The notes beneath the pieces are model-generated. The model was not told the DNA's origin and did not search any database. It saw only the letters and a program-made list of their open reading frames with translations. Positions 61,130-64,000 of a stretch of 64,000 nucleotides of DNA are shown here, in pieces. Numbering within the stretch: the stretch's first letter is position 1; each line of letters starts with the position of its first letter. The stretch is from Neisseriaceae bacterium HSC-16F19 (GTDB lineage Bacteria; Pseudomonadota; Gammaproteobacteria; Burkholderiales; Neisseriaceae): NCBI RefSeq assembly GCF_024171525.1, contig NZ_JALJZY010000001.1, positions 62,001 through 126,000 on the forward strand. The letters are read 5' to 3'. The position numbers were made by a program, and so were the translations under genes.

Positions 61130-61466
61130 GTTGCATTTTCCAGATCATAAAAAAAACGATGTGACTGACCGCCAGCAGGCCGCACAAAAAAGGCAGCCAC
61201 ATTAACTGGGGATAAAACCAGAATACCGCCGCCATGGCGGCCATGGTCAGTATGACTTTTAAACTTTCTCCCCACAAAAAACTGATGGCCGCCCAACGCG
61301 GACGGGTACGGAAAAAGTTTAGAAGCAATACCGCAAGCAATGTCGGCAGGGCGTAGCACATGCCGCCCAAAAAGCACGACAAGGCGGCGCGCGCATCCAG
61401 AACGAGTGCGAAAACAGCGGTCAAGAACAATAAACCCGCCCACTGCCACAAGACAATTTTGAACAT
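61116..61466 (-). CDS. atpI: ATP synthase subunit I
   Basis: AtpI is a small membrane protein that helps c-ring assembly and Mg2+ uptake. The 116-residue form starts at MFKIVLWQWAGLLFL and has four helices with the family's middle motif ALSCFLGGMCYALPTL. A longer frame opens at a TTG at 61544, but the predicted operon promoter (61503-61531) lies inside that extension, so a start inside it would be upstream of the transcript. I therefore use the ATG at 61466, although its ribosome site is weak. Confidence 0.85.
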   Translation of the reverse strand: MFKIVLWQWAGLLFLTAVFALVLDARAALSCFLGGMCYALPTLLAVLLLNFFRTRPRWAAISFLWGESLKVILTMAAMAAVFWFYPQLMWLPFLCGLLAVSHIVFFMIWKMQHGNK

Positions 61467-61502
61467 TTCCGTTTGCGACACGCTATCCCACAAAGCCGCG
61501 CC

Positions 61503-61531
61503 ACTATAATCAAGTCCCCTGCCAACGTCAA
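61503..61531 (-). promoter_or_regulatory. Sigma-70 promoter of the ATP synthase operon
   Basis: On the minus strand TTGACG (61531-61526) and TATAGT (61508-61503) are separated by exactly 17 bases. Transcription should begin near 61,496, about 30 bases before the atpI start. Confidence 0.75.
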
Positions 61532-61801
61532 GCAAATTTGTCAAAATTGGTTAACATTTGGCGAAAAATATACAGATTATTCAACAAGTTTTATTAAATG
61601 TCGATTTAGGTCAAGTATTTGCTGCACTGCAGTGAAGTGCAGGTAGTGCACCCGTGTTACGCACAACAGCTCAAACCATCCTATTCCCGCACCGAAGCAA
61701 GCATTCAGGCTGCCTGAAACGTGTCGTCTGCACAAAACGCATGACTTTTGTTTTCAGGCAGCCTGATGTGTCTTTCCAAATAGGTACATACTGTTTACTG
61801 C

Positions 61802-62209
61802 TTAAGCGCTGTAACTGTCCGCACCACTTTTCTTTTGGATAAACTCGATTTTATAGCCGTCCGGGTCTTCCACAAAGGCAATCACCGTGGTGCCGTGTTT
61901 CATCGGTCCGGCTTCGCGGGTGACGCGGCCGCCTTTGGCGCGCACGGCATCGCAGGCGGCGTAAGCATCTTCCACTTCCACGGCAATATGGCCGTAGGCA
62001 TTGCCCAAATCATAGGCATCGGTGTCCCAGTTGTGGGTCAGCTCCAGCACGGTGGTGTCGGACTCGTCGCCGTAACCGACAAAAGCCAGCGTAAAACGGC
62101 CTTCGGGGTAGTCTTTGCGGCGCAACAGCTGCATGCCCAGCACGTCTTGGTAAAACGCCAGGGACTGCTCCAGATTGCCCACGCGCAGCATGGTGTGTAA
62201 AAGTCTCAT
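61802..62209 (-). CDS. gloA: Lactoylglutathione lyase (glyoxalase I)
   Basis: GloA converts the hemithioacetal of methylglyoxal and glutathione to lactoylglutathione. The 135-residue protein is a one-domain VOC fold. The metal ligands fit His5 (MRLLHTMLRVG), Glu56 in LELTHNWDT, His74 in GNAYGHIAVEV and Glu122 in DPDGYKIEFIQ. The length and Ni-type loop agree with bacterial GloA. An upstream gap (61,548-61,801) holds an inverted uptake sequence near 61,710-61,765. Confidence 0.95.
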   Translation of the reverse strand: MRLLHTMLRVGNLEQSLAFYQDVLGMQLLRRKDYPEGRFTLAFVGYGDESDTTVLELTHNWDTDAYDLGNAYGHIAVEVEDAYAACDAVRAKGGRVTREAGPMKHGTTVIAFVEDPDGYKIEFIQKKSGADSYSA

Positions 62210-62341
62210 GATTATTCCTTAATGGCAGTGTCGGTTCAGGCCGCAAATTATAACCCAGGCGGCTGCCTGAAAGCGCAGAACATCCATAGCCTGCTTCAAT
62301 CACTCCCTTGTTCTGCCGCAATCGGGCTTGCCAACATAAAC

Positions 62342-62360
62342 GATAATAACTATCATTTAT
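62342..62360 (+). promoter_or_regulatory. Fur-box-like operator upstream of zupT
   Basis: GATAATAACTATCATTTAT matches the 19-bp Fur consensus (GATAATGATAATCATTATC) at 13 of 19 positions by eye. It ends 14 bases before the zupT start codon, close enough to block the ribosome site or promoter. Confidence 0.5.
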
Positions 62361-62373
62361 TTTTTATCGTTTG

Positions 62374-63195
62374 ATGCCGCCTCCGATGCTCGACCCTGCC
62401 CCGCCCAATCTCGCCATTGCCTTGGCCATCACCTTTGCCGCCGGTTTGGCCACCGTGCTCGGCAGCCTGTTGGTGTTTTTGCAAAAAACGCCCAATCCGC
62501 GCATTTTGTCTTTCGGCTTGGCCTTCGCCGGTGGTGCCATGGTGTATGTGTCGCTCACCGAAATTCTGGGCAAATCGGTGGAAACCTTTACCGGGGCCTA
62601 CGGCCACAGCCACGGTTTTGCCTATGCCACTTTTGCCTTTTTGGCGGGCCTTCTGTCTGTGGCGGCGATAGACCGGCTGGTGCCCAATCCGCACGAAACC
62701 CTGGACCCGCAAGACCCGGCCTTCCGCACGCGCAGCCGCAGCCACATCGGCCGCATCGGTCTGATGGCCATGCTGGCCATCACCGCCCACAACTTGCCCG
62801 AAGGTTTGGCCACTTTTTTTGCCACGCTGGAAAATCCGGCGGTGGGCCTGCCCCTGGCTTTGGCGATTGCCATCCACAATATTCCCGAAGGCATTTCCAT
62901 TGCCGCGCCGGTGTATTTCGCCACCCGCAACCGCAAGCTCACGGTATTGCTGTGCCTGGTTTCCGGCCTAGCCGAGCCGGTGGGTGCGGTGCTGGGCTAT
63001 ATGCTGCTGAAGCCGTTTTTGGCGCCGTGGATTTTCGGCACGGTCTTCGGCCTGATTGCCGGGGTGATGGTGTTTCTGGCACTGGACGAATTGCTGCCCG
63101 CCGCCAAACGCCACGCCGGCGGCCACGAAACCGTGTACGGCCTGACATCGGGCATGGCGGTGATTGCCTTGAGTTTGGTGTTGTTTAATGTTTAG
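62374..63195 (+). CDS. zupT: Zinc/iron transporter ZupT
   Basis: ZupT is a ZIP-family importer for divalent metals, mainly zinc and iron. The 273-residue protein has eight hydrophobic segments. The metal-binding helices hold HNLPEGLATF and HNIPEGISIA, the HN-x-PEG motif pair of the GufA/ZupT group. A His-rich stretch (GAYGHSHG) lies in the loop between helices 2 and 3. I use the ATG at 62374; a later ATG at 62386 is possible, as no ribosome site is obvious for either. Confidence 0.93.
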   Translation: MPPPMLDPAPPNLAIALAITFAAGLATVLGSLLVFLQKTPNPRILSFGLAFAGGAMVYVSLTEILGKSVETFTGAYGHSHGFAYATFAFLAGLLSVAAIDRLVPNPHETLDPQDPAFRTRSRSHIGRIGLMAMLAITAHNLPEGLATFFATLENPAVGLPLALAIAIHNIPEGISIAAPVYFATRNRKLTVLLCLVSGLAEPVGAVLGYMLLKPFLAPWIFGTVFGLIAGVMVFLALDELLPAAKRHAGGHETVYGLTSGMAVIALSLVLFNV

Positions 63196-63304
63196 ACCGC
63201 ATACGGCCAAGGCCAAGGCTGCCTGAACAGGTTTTTGCTATGCAGAAACGCACTGCCTTTGTTTTCAGGCAGCCTGAATCTTTGCAAACCCCGGACCATG
63301 AGCC

Positions 63305-63486
63305 GTAGGGTGGGCATTTATGCCCACCGTTTTCAGCAACTGATGTTTATAGTCGCATAAAATAAGAACGAGACAAGGCAGCAAGCCGCAGACAGTACAA
63401 GTAGTACGGCAAGGCGCAGCAACGCCGTATCGTTCTTATTTTAAATGACTATAAAAATGTTCGGTGGGCATCAATGCCCACCCTAC
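63305..63486. repeat. Inverted pair of REP hairpins around a Correia-like element
   Basis: 63305-63328 is GTAG plus a GGTGGGCAT stem-loop and 63463-63486 is its inverse ending in CTAC. Correia-like element E lies in the spacer. The rest of the 363-base gap before 63,559 holds an inverted pair of DUS near 63,216-63,272. Confidence 0.7.
63348..63453. mobile_element. Correia-like element, short class (copy E, 106 bp)
   Basis: The ends are TATAGTCGCATAAAATAAGAACGA and its inverse ending GACTATA. The centre is GACAAGGCAGCAAGCCGCAGA-type with GACAGTAC and GTACGGCAAGGCG, ending GCAACGCCGTATCGTTC. It is the short-class version of copies A and D and is inserted inside a REP pair. Confidence 0.8.
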
Positions 63487-63558
63487 CCTTGCTTGACACG
63501 CTTTCATGTCTATAGTATTTCAGCACCACGGTTTACCACCCACACGGAGGCGTTTGCT

Positions 63559-63885
63559 ATGAAACTCTTTGCCATGATTCCGGCCGTCTTGAGTGCAGTC
63601 ACCCTGTCGGGCTGCCTGCCTATGCCTTATGTGCAGGATGCCGACGGGCTGTCGGATGCCAAGGCCATCAAGGCCACGGCGGACAAATACGGTCTCAAAC
63701 CGTCCGAGGTGCAGATCAGGCGCCTCAACAACAGTACGGGGCTGAGCTATATTGCCACCATGCGCGGGCAAGAATATCAATGCTTTATATCGACCCACCG
63801 TGTCTTGGGCAATCCGTTTTTGCAGCACAGCCCGCCCAGATGCAAGGACGCATCCGGTCGTGATTTGCAGCCTTTTAACCGTTAA
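63559..63885 (+). CDS. Small lipoprotein of unknown function
   Basis: The 108-residue protein starts MKLFAMIPAVLSAVTLSGC, with the lipobox LSGC, so it is lipid-anchored after LspA cleavage. The mature part is polar (DADGLSDAKAIKATADKYGL, then a Cys-containing QEYQCFISTHR) with a second Cys further on (PPRCKDA), which may form a disulfide. GGAGG is eight bases upstream of the ATG at 63559, deciding the start. I do not recognise the family. The window ends shortly after with a DUS hairpin. Confidence 0.7.
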   Translation: MKLFAMIPAVLSAVTLSGCLPMPYVQDADGLSDAKAIKATADKYGLKPSEVQIRRLNNSTGLSYIATMRGQEYQCFISTHRVLGNPFLQHSPPRCKDASGRDLQPFNR

Positions 63886-63958
63886 AGCCTTCTGTAACAC
63901 CCGTGCCGGTATCGGGCATGGCGGTGCTTGCTTAGTTTAGGGCGCAAGCAGATATACA

Positions 63959-63989
63959 AAGGCTGCCTGAAAACCCTTTCAGGCAGCCT
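63959..63989. terminator. Inverted-DUS terminator after the lipoprotein gene
   Basis: AAGGCTGCCTGAAA and its complement flank a short loop, about 75 bases after the stop. Confidence 0.7.
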
Positions 63990-64000
63990 TAATCTTTGTA

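Overview
The window comes from a GC-rich member of the Neisseriaceae. The clearest sign is the 12-mer AGGCTGCCTGAA (and its complement TTCAGGCAGCCT), found dozens of times, often as inverted pairs that act as terminators. This is a DNA uptake sequence (DUS) of the AG-sim dialect. Gene content and order fit: acpP-fabF, rimP-nusA-infB-rbfA-truB, eno-ftsB, atpIBEFHAGDC and ybeD-lipB. The genus cannot be fixed from the sequence alone. There is no rRNA, tRNA, CRISPR array, prophage or complete insertion sequence.

Layout. 0-9.8 kb: gpsA (partial), fabF, acpP, an S9 oligopeptidase, ppk2, thiE, a Pit phosphate transporter and ettA. 10-22 kb: a Tli4-like exported protein, ispH-lspA, a VWA lipoprotein, prpF, a cupin, a membrane-anchored spermidine-synthase-like protein paired with a Tat-type FAD protein, and a DUF945 protein. 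22-26 kb: a four-gene accessory operon of unknown function with two paralogous end genes around a beta-repeat protein and a membrane protein. 26-33 kb: DUF456, nnrD, DUF1289, aceK, grpE (with a textbook sigma-32 promoter), ridA and apaH. 33-37 kb: an AT-rich intergenic block, an orphan HicB-like protein, and a membrane CheA-like kinase with its CheY partner. 37-43 kb: lipA, then an accessory stretch holding an NgoMIV-type restriction-modification system, then lipB-ybeD. 43-54 kb: the translation operon, an alpha/beta-hydrolase remnant, a STAS protein, an EamA transporter and eno-ftsB. 54-61.5 kb: the complete F1Fo ATP synthase operon with a recognisable promoter. 61.8-64 kb: gloA, zupT behind a Fur-like box, and a small lipoprotein.

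The intergenic DNA is unusually rich in small mobile sequences. I see (1) five Correia-like elements (CREE) in a short class of about 106 bp and a long class of 183-209 bp; (2) three copies of a roughly 396-bp MITE-like element, one with perfect 17-bp terminal inverted repeats and an 8-bp target duplication inside a REP hairpin; and (3) many GTAG-headed palindromes, mostly in inverted pairs, that match REP/BIME elements mobilised by RAYT transposases. The MITE termini carry an Eikenella-type DUS variant, which hints at interspecies transfer.

The strongest candidates for undescribed biology are the membrane HPt/HATPase kinase with a Cys/His cluster plus CheY (33.9-37.0 kb), the four-gene operon at 22.5-26.2 kb, and the REP-targeting MITE. 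Functional names rest on recognised family motifs; no database search was possible.
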